Part shown: positions 27,840 through 36,184 of the stretch, in pieces | Layout: the number at the start of each line of letters is the position of its first letter | How positions within the stretch are numbered: position 1 is the first letter of the stretch | NCBI RefSeq assembly: GCF_004135345.1 | Contig: NZ_CP035495.1 | Span: 1,922,001 to 1,986,000 of the forward strand | Direction: 5' to 3' | DNA from: Xylanimonas allomyrinae | GTDB lineage: Bacteria; Actinomycetota; Actinomycetes; Actinomycetales; Cellulomonadaceae | DNA: 64,000 nucleotides | Notes under the pieces: model-generated | What the model saw: only the letters and a program-made list of their open reading frames with translations | The model's database searches: none | What the model was told of the DNA's origin: nothing | Translations under genes and position numbers: made by a program

Positions 27840-29219
27840 ATGGAACTCAGTGACATTCTCGCCCTGCTGCGGAAGCGATGGATCACCGTCGCCGTCGTCG
27901 GGATGCTCGGGATCACCGTCGGTCTCGCACTCTCGTTGTTGACGACACCGAGGTACTCGGCCACCTCGCAGGTCTTCGTGTCCGTACGGGGCTCGGACAG
28001 CACAACGGACCTGCTGCAGGGATCGAACTTCACGGTGCGCCAGGTGAAGTCGTACACGGAACTCATCTCATCGCCCCGGGTGCTCCAGCCAGTGATCGAC
28101 GACCTCGGGCTCTCCATGAACGCCTCCGCTCTCGCCGAACAGGTCCACGCCGACTCACCGACCGACACCGTCCTCATCAATGTGAAGGTCAGCGACGCAT
28201 CACCGGAGAAGGCCGCCGCGATCTCGAACGCCGTCGCCGGCTCGCTCGCCACGGTGGTGAGCGAGCTCGAGACACCGCCTGGCGGCGGCAACTCTCCCGT
28301 CCAGCTCTCGACGGTCCGGCAGGCATCCGTTCCGATCTCGCCGACGTCCCCGAACCTGAAGCTGGACATCGTCGTCGGACTTCTCGCCGGGGTGGGCGTC
28401 GGCGTGGCGCTGGCCATCCTTCGGGATCTTCTGGACACGCGCGTACGCAGCCGCTCCGACGTCGAGAACATCGCGTCCGACTTCCCGTTGCTCGGCGTCA
28501 TCGGACTTGAGCCGGGCATCGCGAACCGCCCCCTCGTCATCCAGGACTCGCCCCACTCGCTGCGCGCCGAGGCGCTACGGCGCCTGCGGACCAACCTGCA
28601 GTTCCTCAGCACCGGGAGTCACGACCACACCTTCGTGATCACGTCCTCGCTGCCTTCCGAGGGCAAGTCGACGACGTCGATCAATCTCGCGATCACCCAG
28701 GCCGAGGCTGGTGCGCGGGTCGTGCTGGTCGACGCCGACCTCAGGCGCCCGTCGGTCGCGAGCTACCTCGGCATCGAGGGATCCGTCGGGCTGACGACGG
28801 TGCTGATCGGCCGCGCAGGGATCGACGACGTCGTGCAGCCGTGGGGCAACGGGAACCTCGACGTCATCACGGCTGGCCAGATCCCGCCGAACCCGTCCGA
28901 GCTGCTCGGCTCGCAGGCGATGTCGGACTTCCTCGCCGACCTGAGGCGGCGGTACGACGTCGTGATCGTCGACACCGCCCCCCTGCTGCCCGTCACCGAC
29001 GGCGCGATCCTCGCCCGTCTCGCCGGAGGGGCGATCATCGTCGTCGGCGCCGACACCGTGCACCGGCAGCAGCTTGAGGCCGCGCTCACCACGCTCGGGA
29101 CGGTCGGCGCGCCCGTGCTGGGCCTCGTGCTCAACCGTGCGCGGGCGCGCGCGACGGGCAGCGAGTACGGGTACTACGAGTACACCTCGTCGGGGGGCAC
29201 GACCGTTCCGGCCAGGTGA
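27840..29219 (+). CDS. Chain-length determinant/tyrosine kinase fusion (BY-kinase)
   Basis: 459 residues; GAGGGA lies 12 bases upstream. A Wzz-type domain has membrane helices at ~15-35 and ~175-195 around an external loop. The cytoplasmic kinase part carries Walker A SSLPSEGKSTT (269-279), Walker A' VLVDADLRRP (295-304) and Walker B VVIVDTA (374-380). The C-terminus has a tyrosine cluster YGYYEY (Tyr443, 445, 446, 448), the usual autophosphorylation site. Such kinases regulate polysaccharide polymerisation and export. A single-polypeptide form is usual in actinobacteria. No cognate phosphatase is in the window. A 96-base gap (27744-27839) upstream may hold its own promoter. Confidence 0.92.
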   Translation: MELSDILALLRKRWITVAVVGMLGITVGLALSLLTTPRYSATSQVFVSVRGSDSTTDLLQGSNFTVRQVKSYTELISSPRVLQPVIDDLGLSMNASALAEQVHADSPTDTVLINVKVSDASPEKAAAISNAVAGSLATVVSELETPPGGGNSPVQLSTVRQASVPISPTSPNLKLDIVVGLLAGVGVGVALAILRDLLDTRVRSRSDVENIASDFPLLGVIGLEPGIANRPLVIQDSPHSLRAEALRRLRTNLQFLSTGSHDHTFVITSSLPSEGKSTTSINLAITQAEAGARVVLVDADLRRPSVASYLGIEGSVGLTTVLIGRAGIDDVVQPWGNGNLDVITAGQIPPNPSELLGSQAMSDFLADLRRRYDVVIVDTAPLLPVTDGAILARLAGGAIIVVGADTVHRQQLEAALTTLGTVGAPVLGLVLNRARARATGSEYGYYEYTSSGGTTVPAR

Positions 29220-29308
29220 AGCACAAGAGGCGGCGCAAGAAGAACCAGCGGCGTGGTGCCGGCACGCCGCCGGAGATGGCGGGCGCACGCGGTCACGGGC
29301 GTTCCTGA
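29216..29308 (+). CDS. Candidate 30-residue highly basic small protein
   Basis: A GTG overlaps the kinase stop codon (GTGA) and opens a 30-codon frame beginning VKHKRRRKKNQRRG, with 12 Lys/Arg in the first 13-14 residues, and ending in TGA one base before the next ATG at 29310. The perfect start-stop couplings on both sides, as in the rest of the operon, argue that it is translated. No family is recognised. It may bind nucleic acid or the anionic polymer or membrane, or be only a coupling peptide; it could also be chance. It is too short for a statistical coding test by eye. Confidence 0.4.
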   Translation: MKHKRRRKKNQRRGAGTPPEMAGARGHGRS

Positions 29309-29309
29309 C

Positions 29310-29807
29310 ATGCCCGGACCGCGAGCGTTCTGGGCCGGCGCCCTCGTGCCGACGGCGGCGCTGGTCGCGCTGTGCGGCGCGTGCGCCCCTGCACCCGCGC
29401 CGGCCACGGCGCCGCCGACGCCGGCCGATCCCGTCGCCTACGCCTCCGCGCTGGTGCAGGCCACCAACGAGGCGCGGGCCGCTGAGCGCCTGCCCGCGCT
29501 GCGCACCTCCTCGTGCGCCACCGACCAGGCACGCCAGCGCCTGGGGCCTCTGCTGGGCGGGCGCAAGCTCACCCATGCCTCGCTCGTGCCCGTCACCCAC
29601 GCGTGCGCTCCCCCGTCGGGCATGTCCGCCGAGAACCTCAGCCGTGCCGCGGCCTCCCCCGGCGCGGTCGTCGACGCCTGGCTCGCATCCCCCGGTCACC
29701 GTGCGAACCTCCTCGACCCCGACCTCACCGAGGTGGGTGTCGCGTGCACCGCCGACGGGGACCGCGCCGATGCACCGATGCTGTGCTCCCAGGTCTTCCT
29801 CGGCTGA
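29310..29807 (+). CDS. Secreted CAP/SCP-domain protein
   Basis: 165 residues from ATG 29310; an upstream GTG at 29253 is possible but would add an unlikely basic stretch before the signal peptide. A hydrophobic signal segment (residues 8-25) contains CGAC and may be cleaved; a canonical lipobox is not present. The mature part has the CAP fold: VQATNEARAAERLPALRTS, SAENL and SPGHRANLLDPDLTEVGVAC. CAP proteins are secreted or wall-located, with unclear biochemical role in bacteria. It ends the kinase operon; the 164 bases after it hold no gene. Confidence 0.82.
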   Translation: MPGPRAFWAGALVPTAALVALCGACAPAPAPATAPPTPADPVAYASALVQATNEARAAERLPALRTSSCATDQARQRLGPLLGGRKLTHASLVPVTHACAPPSGMSAENLSRAAASPGAVVDAWLASPGHRANLLDPDLTEVGVACTADGDRADAPMLCSQVFLG

Positions 29808-29971
29808 GCCGTGCCCCGTGGCGGCGTCCCGGTGCCTCGGTGCCCTCACGCGACGTCGGCGGCGCGGTTTTCGCTCTTGGTCGAACGGCGACATCCGCGG
29901 CCCCTCGCGTCTGGGGCCGTCCACTATTGCCACGTGCCGTGAGCGCGGCGCGGGTCTGACGAGGGAGAACG

Positions 29972-31822
29972 ATGGCTCACGACGGCTGGGGAGACGGGTG
30001 GTCGGACGTTGCCGTCGGCCGGGCACCGAGACGCCCGCTCGCCGAGACGGCCGAGTTCCGTCGGACGCGGCGTCGTCGGCGCCTGTGGGTCGTCTCCGGG
30101 ATCGTTGCCGTCGTCATCGGCGTGGCGGCCTATGGCGCGTGGCTCGCGTCCGACGTGCTCCGCGCACGCGACGCCCTGGACCAGGTCGCGGCCGCCGTGC
30201 CCGGCCTCGAGCGGCAGCTGCGCGAGGACCCGCAGGCCGCCGAGGCCGCACTGGCCGACGTCCAGCGCTCCGCTCACACGGCCAGCGCCGCCACGCACGG
30301 CCCGCAGTGGACGCTGGCCTCCGCCCTGCCCTGGGTGGGTGACGACGCACGGGCCCTGGGCACGTTGTCGACGAGCGTGGACCACCTCGTCACCGACGTG
30401 CTGCCGCGCCTCTCGGCTGCGGCCGAGGCGGTACGCCCCGACGCCGTGACCCCCCGCGACGGCCGCCTCGACCTCGCGCCGCTGATCGCGGTGAGGGACG
30501 ACGTCGTGTCCGCCGACACGACGGTCAAGGGCGAGCTCGACGCGGTGAGCAGCCTCGATCGCGACGGGCTGATGGGACCGCTCGCGCAGGCCACCGCCCA
30601 GGTGGAGGACCAGCTGCGCTCGGTGCATTCGGTGACGGCGACGGCGGCACGCGCCGCGGTGCTGCTGCCGGCGATGCTCGGGGCCGACGGTCCGCGCGAC
30701 TGGCTGGTGATCGCGCAGAACAACGCCGAACCTCGCGCCACGGGCGGCATCCCCGGCGCGATCCTGCACGTGCGGGCGGACGACGGACGCCTGACGGTCG
30801 TCGAGCACGTGGCGGCCGGGAGCCTCGGACCGTTCGACCAGCCCGTCCTGGCGCTCGACGACAGCGAGGAGGCGCTGTTCGGCACCCAGCTCGGCCGGTG
30901 GAGCCAGGACGTGACGCTGACGCCCGACTTCCCGCGAGCTGCGACGCTGCTTCAGGCCATGTGGACGAGCGCGGGGCATCCGGACGTCTCGGGCGTGCTC
31001 TCCGTCGACCCGGTCCTGCTCCAGTCGCTGCTCGCAGCGTCCGCACCGGTCTCGTTCACCGACCCGGACGGGGAGTCGGTCACGCTGGACGGCACGAACA
31101 CCGCGCAGTACCTCATGGCGGACGTGTATGCGGCCTTCCCCGATCCCGCCGAGCAGGACGCCGTGTTCGGCCTGGCCAGCGAGGCCGTTCTCACGCAGTT
31201 CCAGACGGGGACCAGCGACGGCGGAGCGCTGATCGACGCGCTGGCCGAGGGCGCCCGCCAGGGTCGCCTGACGGTCTGGTCGGCCGATCCCCAGGAGCAG
31301 AAGCTCGTGCACGGCACGGTCCTGTCCGGCGAGCTGCGTGGCGTGGTCCCCGTCGGCGAGACCAACGCGCCTCTCGTCGGCGTCTACCTCAACATGACGA
31401 CGGCGGGCAAGACGGGCTACTACCTGAGCACCGAGGCCGAGGTGACGGACGCCGCACCTCTCGACAACGCCGCGCAGGCCCTCACCGTGCGGGTCCGGCT
31501 GACCAACCGCCTCTCGCCCGCACAGGCCGCTCACCTGCCTGCCTACGTGCTCGGCGACGGGCCGTCCGACGGGACCGTCCGAGTCAACGTGCTCGTGTAC
31601 GCGCCGGCGAGCGGCGCCGTGGACTCCGTCACGCTCGTCGCGGACGGCAGCACCGGCGTCTTCGCCCAGGAGCAGGACGGGCTCGACGTCGGCGCCCGTA
31701 CGGTCACCATCGCGCCGGGGCAGACGCAGGAGCTGGAGGTTCGCCTGCGCACGGGGCCGGGCCAGCCGCTCACCCCGCACCTGCGTGTCACGCCGGGCGT
31801 GCTCCAGGGCACGGCCCCGTAG
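29972..31822 (+). CDS. DUF4012 domain protein
   Basis: 616 residues from ATG 29972 with GAGGGAGAA upstream. A basic cytoplasmic start (RRTRRRRR, ~31-38) precedes one membrane helix (~39-62); the rest is extracytoplasmic. The DUF4012 core includes QNNAEPRATGGIPGAILHV at about 245-263, a motif diagnostic of the family. DUF4012 proteins accompany actinobacterial exopolysaccharide loci; their activity is not established, although relatives resemble LytR-type context. It closes the polysaccharide region and converges on the P-type ATPase 33 bases away. Confidence 0.88.
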   Translation: MAHDGWGDGWSDVAVGRAPRRPLAETAEFRRTRRRRRLWVVSGIVAVVIGVAAYGAWLASDVLRARDALDQVAAAVPGLERQLREDPQAAEAALADVQRSAHTASAATHGPQWTLASALPWVGDDARALGTLSTSVDHLVTDVLPRLSAAAEAVRPDAVTPRDGRLDLAPLIAVRDDVVSADTTVKGELDAVSSLDRDGLMGPLAQATAQVEDQLRSVHSVTATAARAAVLLPAMLGADGPRDWLVIAQNNAEPRATGGIPGAILHVRADDGRLTVVEHVAAGSLGPFDQPVLALDDSEEALFGTQLGRWSQDVTLTPDFPRAATLLQAMWTSAGHPDVSGVLSVDPVLLQSLLAASAPVSFTDPDGESVTLDGTNTAQYLMADVYAAFPDPAEQDAVFGLASEAVLTQFQTGTSDGGALIDALAEGARQGRLTVWSADPQEQKLVHGTVLSGELRGVVPVGETNAPLVGVYLNMTTAGKTGYYLSTEAEVTDAAPLDNAAQALTVRVRLTNRLSPAQAAHLPAYVLGDGPSDGTVRVNVLVYAPASGAVDSVTLVADGSTGVFAQEQDGLDVGARTVTIAPGQTQELEVRLRTGPGQPLTPHLRVTPGVLQGTAP

Positions 31823-31855
31823 GTCGCGGGGCGTCCGTCGCAGGCCTCTCGCCCC

Positions 31856-34346
31856 TCACGACGGCCCAGGCTTGGGGCCCGGCGGCCGCCCGCGCGGCGG
31901 CGCGCCGCTCCCCGCCGCGCGGGCGGCGGCGCGGGCGGCGGCACGGGCAGTGACCCGGTGCACCACCTCCACGAGTGCCGCCCCGGCCGCCCCGACGACG
32001 ACGGCGACGGCGAGGCGGGCCGGCGTCACGGCCAGCAGGAACAGGTGCCGGGCGACCGGAGGGACGAGCACGGCCGCGGCGCCGGCGGCGGCCAGGCCCA
32101 GCACGAGCAGCGCCTTCCACCGGTTGAACGGTCGCGCGAGCACACCCACCGTCCACAACCCGATCAGCAGCACGACGATCGTCGACACGGTGCGCGCGTG
32201 CACGGGAGTCGTCCCCGGCTCGACCACCTGGGCCACCCGGAACCCCGTGTAGGCCGCCGCAGCGACGAGCACGCCGACGGGTACCGCGAAACGCAGCACG
32301 CGGCGCAGGAACCCTGGCACGTACCGCCGGTCGTTCGGCGCGAGCGCCAGGAAGAAGCCGGGCACCCCGATCGTCAGCGCCGAGATCAGCGTGAGCTGGA
32401 TCGGCTCGAGCGGGAACGTGCTGCCGGTGACGGCCACGCTGAGCGCGAGGACCAGCGAGTACACGTTCTTGGTCAGGAAGAGGTTGGCGGCCCGCTCGAT
32501 GTTGGCGATGACGCGCCGCCCCTCGGCCACGACCTGCGGCAGGTGGGCGAAGCGGCCGTCCAGGAGGACGAGCTGCGCGACGGCCTTGGTCGCGGCCGAG
32601 CCCGACCCCATCGCGACGCCGATGTCGGCGTCCTTGAGGGCGAGGGCGTCGTTGACCCCGTCTCCCGTCATCGCCACGACGTGGCCGCGGCTCTGGAGCG
32701 CCCCGACCATCGCGCGCTTCTGCTGCGGTGTCACGCGACCGAAGACGGAGTGCCGTTCGAGCACGTCGGCGAGGGCGTCGACGTCGTCCGGGAGGGTCGT
32801 GGCGTCGACGGCGTCGTCGGGCCCGGACACCCCGGGCACCCCGACGCGCGCGGCGACCGCCCCCACGGTCCGCGGGTTGTCGCCCGAGATGACCTTGAGG
32901 GCGACCCCCTGGCGGGTGAAGTACGCGAGGGTCTGCGCGGCGTCGGGCCGCAGACGCTCGGCGAGCACGACCAGCGCCACCGGGTCCAGGCCCCCGGGCA
33001 GCGTCGCCCCGGCCGAGGCGTCCACCGCGAGCGCCGAGGCCGTCCGCGCCAGGACGAGGACCCGGCTGCCCCCCGACGCGATCTCGTGGGCGCGCGCGAG
33101 CATCGTGTGCGCGCGCTCGCCCTCCGGCGCGACGAGCACCCGCTCGGGCGCTCCGAGCACCCACGTCGCGTCGGCGACCGACACGGCGGCCCACTTGCGC
33201 ACCGAGGAGAACGGGATCGTCGCCACGACCTCCCACGGGCTCGGGTCGAACGCGTCGGCGACGGCCGCGCCGGTCGCGTTCGGCTCGTCCCGGAACAGTC
33301 CGAGCGCCGCCCCGACCACGCCCGCCCCGACCACGTCCGCCCCGACCACGTCCGCCCCATCGGGTCCGACGGCCTCGACCCTGTCGAACACGATGTCACC
33401 GTGGGTGAGCGTCCCGGTCTTGTCCAGGCACACGACGTCGACCCGTGCGAGCCCTTCCACGGCCGGCAGCTCCTGGACGAGCGTGCTGCGCCGCGCGAGC
33501 GTGATCACGCCGAGCACGAAGGCCAGCGACGTCAGCAGCACGAGCCCCTCCGGCACCATGCCGACGAGCGCGGCGACCACCGCGGTGAGCGCGTCACGCC
33601 ACCCGTGGTTGGCAGCGCTGCGCATCTGGCTCCACACGAGGACGGGCGCCACGGCCACCATGAGCAGCGAGATCCAGCGCAGCAACCGGTTGGTGCCGGC
33701 CTGCAGCTCGGAGCGGGTCAGCGAGAACCGGCGCGCCTCGGCGGCGATCCGCGCCGCGTACGAGTCGGCGCCGACGCGCGTCACCTGGACCCGGCCCTGC
33801 CCGGCGACGACGATCGAGCCCGACCGCACGTCGTCGCCGGGTGGCTTCGGCACCGGGTCGGACTCCCCGGTCAGGAGCGACTCGTCGATCTCCAGGCCCG
33901 CGCTCACGCGCACCACGCCGTCCGCGGGACCTGGTCGCCCGCCCGCAGCTCCAGCAGGTCGTCGAGCACCACCGCCTCGACGGGTCCGGCCGCGACGACG
34001 CCGTCGCGCACGGTGCGCGCCGTGGGCGTGGTGAGCATCGCGAGCCGGTCGAGCGTGCGCTTGGCGCGGATCTCCTGGACGATCCCGACCACCGAGTTCG
34101 CCACGACGACGCCGACGAACAGGCCGTTCTGCCAGCGCCCGGTCGCCAGGACGACGCCGAAGAGCCCGACGAGCAGCGCGTTGAACGGCGTCAGGACGTT
34201 GGCTCGGACGATCTGCCCGAACGTGCGGCTCGGCAGCTGGGCCGTGTCGTTGGCCCGGCCGTCGGCGACGCGCTGGGCGACCTGCGCGGCCGTCAGCCCC
34301 CGGGCGGGGTCAGGCTCCCGGCTGGCAACGCGTCGGCTCGATCCAC
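31856..34346 (-). CDS. P-type cation-transporting ATPase, CtpE-like (two frame breaks)
   Basis: Catalytic landmarks are complete: LLTGES in the actuator domain (near 33860), the phosphorylation motif DKTGTLTHG (near 33420) and GDGVNDALALKDADIGVAMG in the hinge (near 32640). The last motif matches the HAD-IC group that includes mycobacterial CtpE, reported as a calcium importer/exporter; the ion here is inference. Start GTG 34346 is chosen because TAGGTT lies six bases before it. This needs one base at CCCCCGGG (34297-34304) to join LTPPRGLTAAQVAQRV. A second base at 33922-33928 restores AGDQVPADGVVRVSAG. The C-terminus ends in Ala/Arg and Pro/Gly repeats. Confidence 0.85.
33312..33356 (-). 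repeat. 15-bp tandem repeat, three units, in the P-type ATPase gene
   Basis: Three 15-base units (CCGACCACGTCCGCC on the plus strand, first unit with one change) encode the GADVV-type repeat in the nucleotide-binding domain region. It is the third gene in the window with an in-frame minisatellite. Confidence 0.8.
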
Positions 34347-34352
34347 GACCCG

Positions 34353-34358
34353 AACCTA
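34353..34358 (-). promoter_or_regulatory. -10 element of the P-type ATPase, leaderless start
   Basis: Reverse-strand TAGGTT followed by CGGGTC and then GTG: six bases between hexamer and start codon, so transcription would begin at the GTG. The same geometry recurs at other genes in the window and is the reason the start at 34346 is preferred over GTG 34404. Confidence 0.55.
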
Positions 34359-34428
34359 CCGACCTGCACGCGCCGCGCACCCGACGACGTCGGGATTCGG
34401 CCACAGGTGATGCGTGCTGCGGATGACG

Positions 34429-34611
34429 TCAGTGCGGCAGCGGCCGCGCGTCCGACTCCAGCAGCACGGGGATGCCCTCGCGCACCGGGTAGGCCAGCGG
34501 GCGCTGCGGGTCGGTCGAGTGCAGCTCGGGCTCGCCCGCCGGGCTCACGCCGTCGACCAGCGTGGCGCCGGTCACCGGGCAGCGCAGCAGGTCACGCACC
34601 CACGGGTCCAT
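34429..34611 (-). CDS. Trm112-like small protein
   Basis: 60 residues from ATG 34611. The pattern DLLRCPVTGATL near the start and YPVREGIPVLLESDARPL at the end is that of the Trm112/YcaR family. Only one cysteine of the expected zinc ribbon remains, which is usual in this actinobacterial branch. Eukaryotic Trm112 activates methyltransferases; the bacterial role is unknown. It lies 11 bases after pmm on the same strand, as in mycobacteria (next to manB), so the two are cotranscribed. Confidence 0.85.
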   Translation of the reverse strand: MDPWVRDLLRCPVTGATLVDGVSPAGEPELHSTDPQRPLAYPVREGIPVLLESDARPLPH

Positions 34612-34622
34612 CGCGACGCCGC

Positions 34623-36086
34623 TCACGCCGGCTCGCCCCCGTCCTGGCGCACGAGCGCCAGCACGTCGTCGCGCACCTTCTCCATGACGTCGGCGTCGGC
34701 GGCCTCGACGTTCAGGCGCAGCAGCGGCTCGGTGTTCGAGGCGCGCAGGTTGAACCACCAGCGCGGCTGGCCCTCCCAGTGCGAGACGGTCGCGCCGTCG
34801 AGCTCGTCCACCTCGACGCCGGGGTAGGCCGCCCGGTACGCGTCGAGCACGCGCGCGCGGGCCGCGGGCACGTCGGCGACGCGCGAGTTGATCTCACCCG
34901 AGGCGACGTACGGCTCGTACATCTCCGCCAGCGCCGACATCGGGTGCTCCTGCCCGCCGAGCGCGGCCAGCACGTGCATCGCTGCCAGCATGCCCGTGTC
35001 GGCGAACCAGAAGTCGCGGAAGTAGTAGTGCGCGCTGTGCTCGCCGCCGAACACGGCCCCGTGCTCGGCCATCTGCGCCTTGATGAAGGAGTGGCCCACC
35101 CGGGTGCGCACCGTCGTCGCGCCCGCGGCCGTCAGCAGCTCGGGCACGGCGCGCGAGGTGATGAGGTTGTGGATGACGGTCACCGGCTGCCCGTCCGCGA
35201 GGCCCGCCGCCTGCTCCTTGGCGAGCTCGCGCAGCCCCACGAGCGCCGTCACGGCCGACGGCGAGACGGCGCGGCCGTTCTCGTCGACCACGAAGCACCG
35301 GTCGGCGTCGCCGTCGAACGCCAGGCCCAGGTCGGCCCCGTGCTCGACCACGGCCTTCTGCAGGTCCACCAGGTTGGCGGGCTCGAGCGGGTTGGCCTCG
35401 TGGTTGGGGAACGAGCCGTCGAGCTCGAAGTACAGCGGCACGACGTCGAGCGGCAGCGCGGGCAGGCCCGCGCCCGTGCCCAGCACGGCCGGCACGGTGT
35501 GGCCGCCCATGCCGTTGCCGGCGTCGACGACGACCTTGAGCGGGCGGATCCCCGACAGGTCGACGAGGGAGCGCAGGAACGCCGCGTAGTCGCCCAGCAG
35601 GTCGACCTCGCTCACCGTCCCGGGCACCTCGACCGCGGCAGGCAGGCCCTCGTCGAGGAAGGTCTGCGCGAGCTCGCGCACCTGCGCCAGGCCCGTCTCC
35701 TCGCCCACCGGGCGCGCTCCGGGGCGGCACAGCTTGATGCCGTTGTAGATCGCCGGGTTGTGCGACGCGGTGAACATCGCGCCCGGCACGTTGCGCGCAC
35801 CCGACGCGTAGTACAGGCCGTCGGTCGAGCACAGGCCGATGCGGACGACGTCGACGCCCGCCGCGGTGAGCCCGCGCGCGAACGCCTCGACCAGCGCGGG
35901 CCCGGAGTCGCGCATGTCGTTGCCGATGACGACCTCGGGCCGGACGCCCTCGACCGCTCCGGGGAGCACGACGACGCGCGCGAACGCCGCACCGACCGCC
36001 TCGGCCACCGCGGGAGAGAAGGGGTCCGGGACGGTCCCGCGGACGTCGTAGGCCTTGATGATCGTCGAAAGGTCGATGCTCGCCAC
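34623..36086 (-). CDS. manB: Phosphomannomutase/phosphoglucomutase
   Basis: 487 residues from GTG 36086. The alpha-D-phosphohexomutase signatures are all present: catalytic serine loop TASHNP (Ser108), metal loop DGDADR (258-263), sugar-specificity loop GGEHSAHYYF (347-356, the mannose/glucose type) and the phosphate-binding C-terminal RASNTEPLLRLNVEA. It interconverts mannose-6-P and mannose-1-P (and probably the glucose forms), linking ManA to ManC in GDP-mannose synthesis. It is divergent from manA across 98 bases, and both genes appear leaderless. Confidence 0.95.
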   Translation of the reverse strand: MASIDLSTIIKAYDVRGTVPDPFSPAVAEAVGAAFARVVVLPGAVEGVRPEVVIGNDMRDSGPALVEAFARGLTAAGVDVVRIGLCSTDGLYYASGARNVPGAMFTASHNPAIYNGIKLCRPGARPVGEETGLAQVRELAQTFLDEGLPAAVEVPGTVSEVDLLGDYAAFLRSLVDLSGIRPLKVVVDAGNGMGGHTVPAVLGTGAGLPALPLDVVPLYFELDGSFPNHEANPLEPANLVDLQKAVVEHGADLGLAFDGDADRCFVVDENGRAVSPSAVTALVGLRELAKEQAAGLADGQPVTVIHNLITSRAVPELLTAAGATTVRTRVGHSFIKAQMAEHGAVFGGEHSAHYYFRDFWFADTGMLAAMHVLAALGGQEHPMSALAEMYEPYVASGEINSRVADVPAARARVLDAYRAAYPGVEVDELDGATVSHWEGQPRWWFNLRASNTEPLLRLNVEAADADVMEKVRDDVLALVRQDGGEPA

Positions 36087-36092
36087 GCCGCC

Positions 36093-36098
36093 AGGCTA
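36093..36098 (-). promoter_or_regulatory. -10 element of pmm, leaderless start
   Basis: Reverse-strand TAGCCT, then GGCGGC, then the pmm GTG: a six-base spacer that places the transcript start at the start codon. No ribosome binding site is present, consistent with leaderless translation. No TTGACA-like -35 is visible. Confidence 0.6.
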
Positions 36099-36172
36099 CC
36101 GGTCTGGTTCGAGGCGGGCCGCCACGGGTGGCGGCTTCTGACGTCCGACGCCTGCGGCGAGGCGCCTGCGTC

Positions 36173-36178
36173 TATCCT
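36173..36178 (+). promoter_or_regulatory. -10 element of manA, leaderless start
   Basis: TATCCT, then GACTCG, then the manA GTG at 36185, again with a six-base spacer and no ribosome binding site. It supports GTG 36185 over the upstream ATG at 36128. Confidence 0.6.
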
Positions 36179-36184
36179 GACTCG

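Noticed and set aside
29253-29310. GTG 29253 as start of the CAP protein.
   Set aside because: It would put a basic 19-residue stretch ahead of the signal peptide; ATG 29310 starts directly before the hydrophobic segment and follows the stop of the coupled small ORF.
26388-31822. A secondary-metabolite cluster.
   Set aside because: All genes fit surface polysaccharide assembly; there are no PKS, NRPS, terpene or RiPP core genes.
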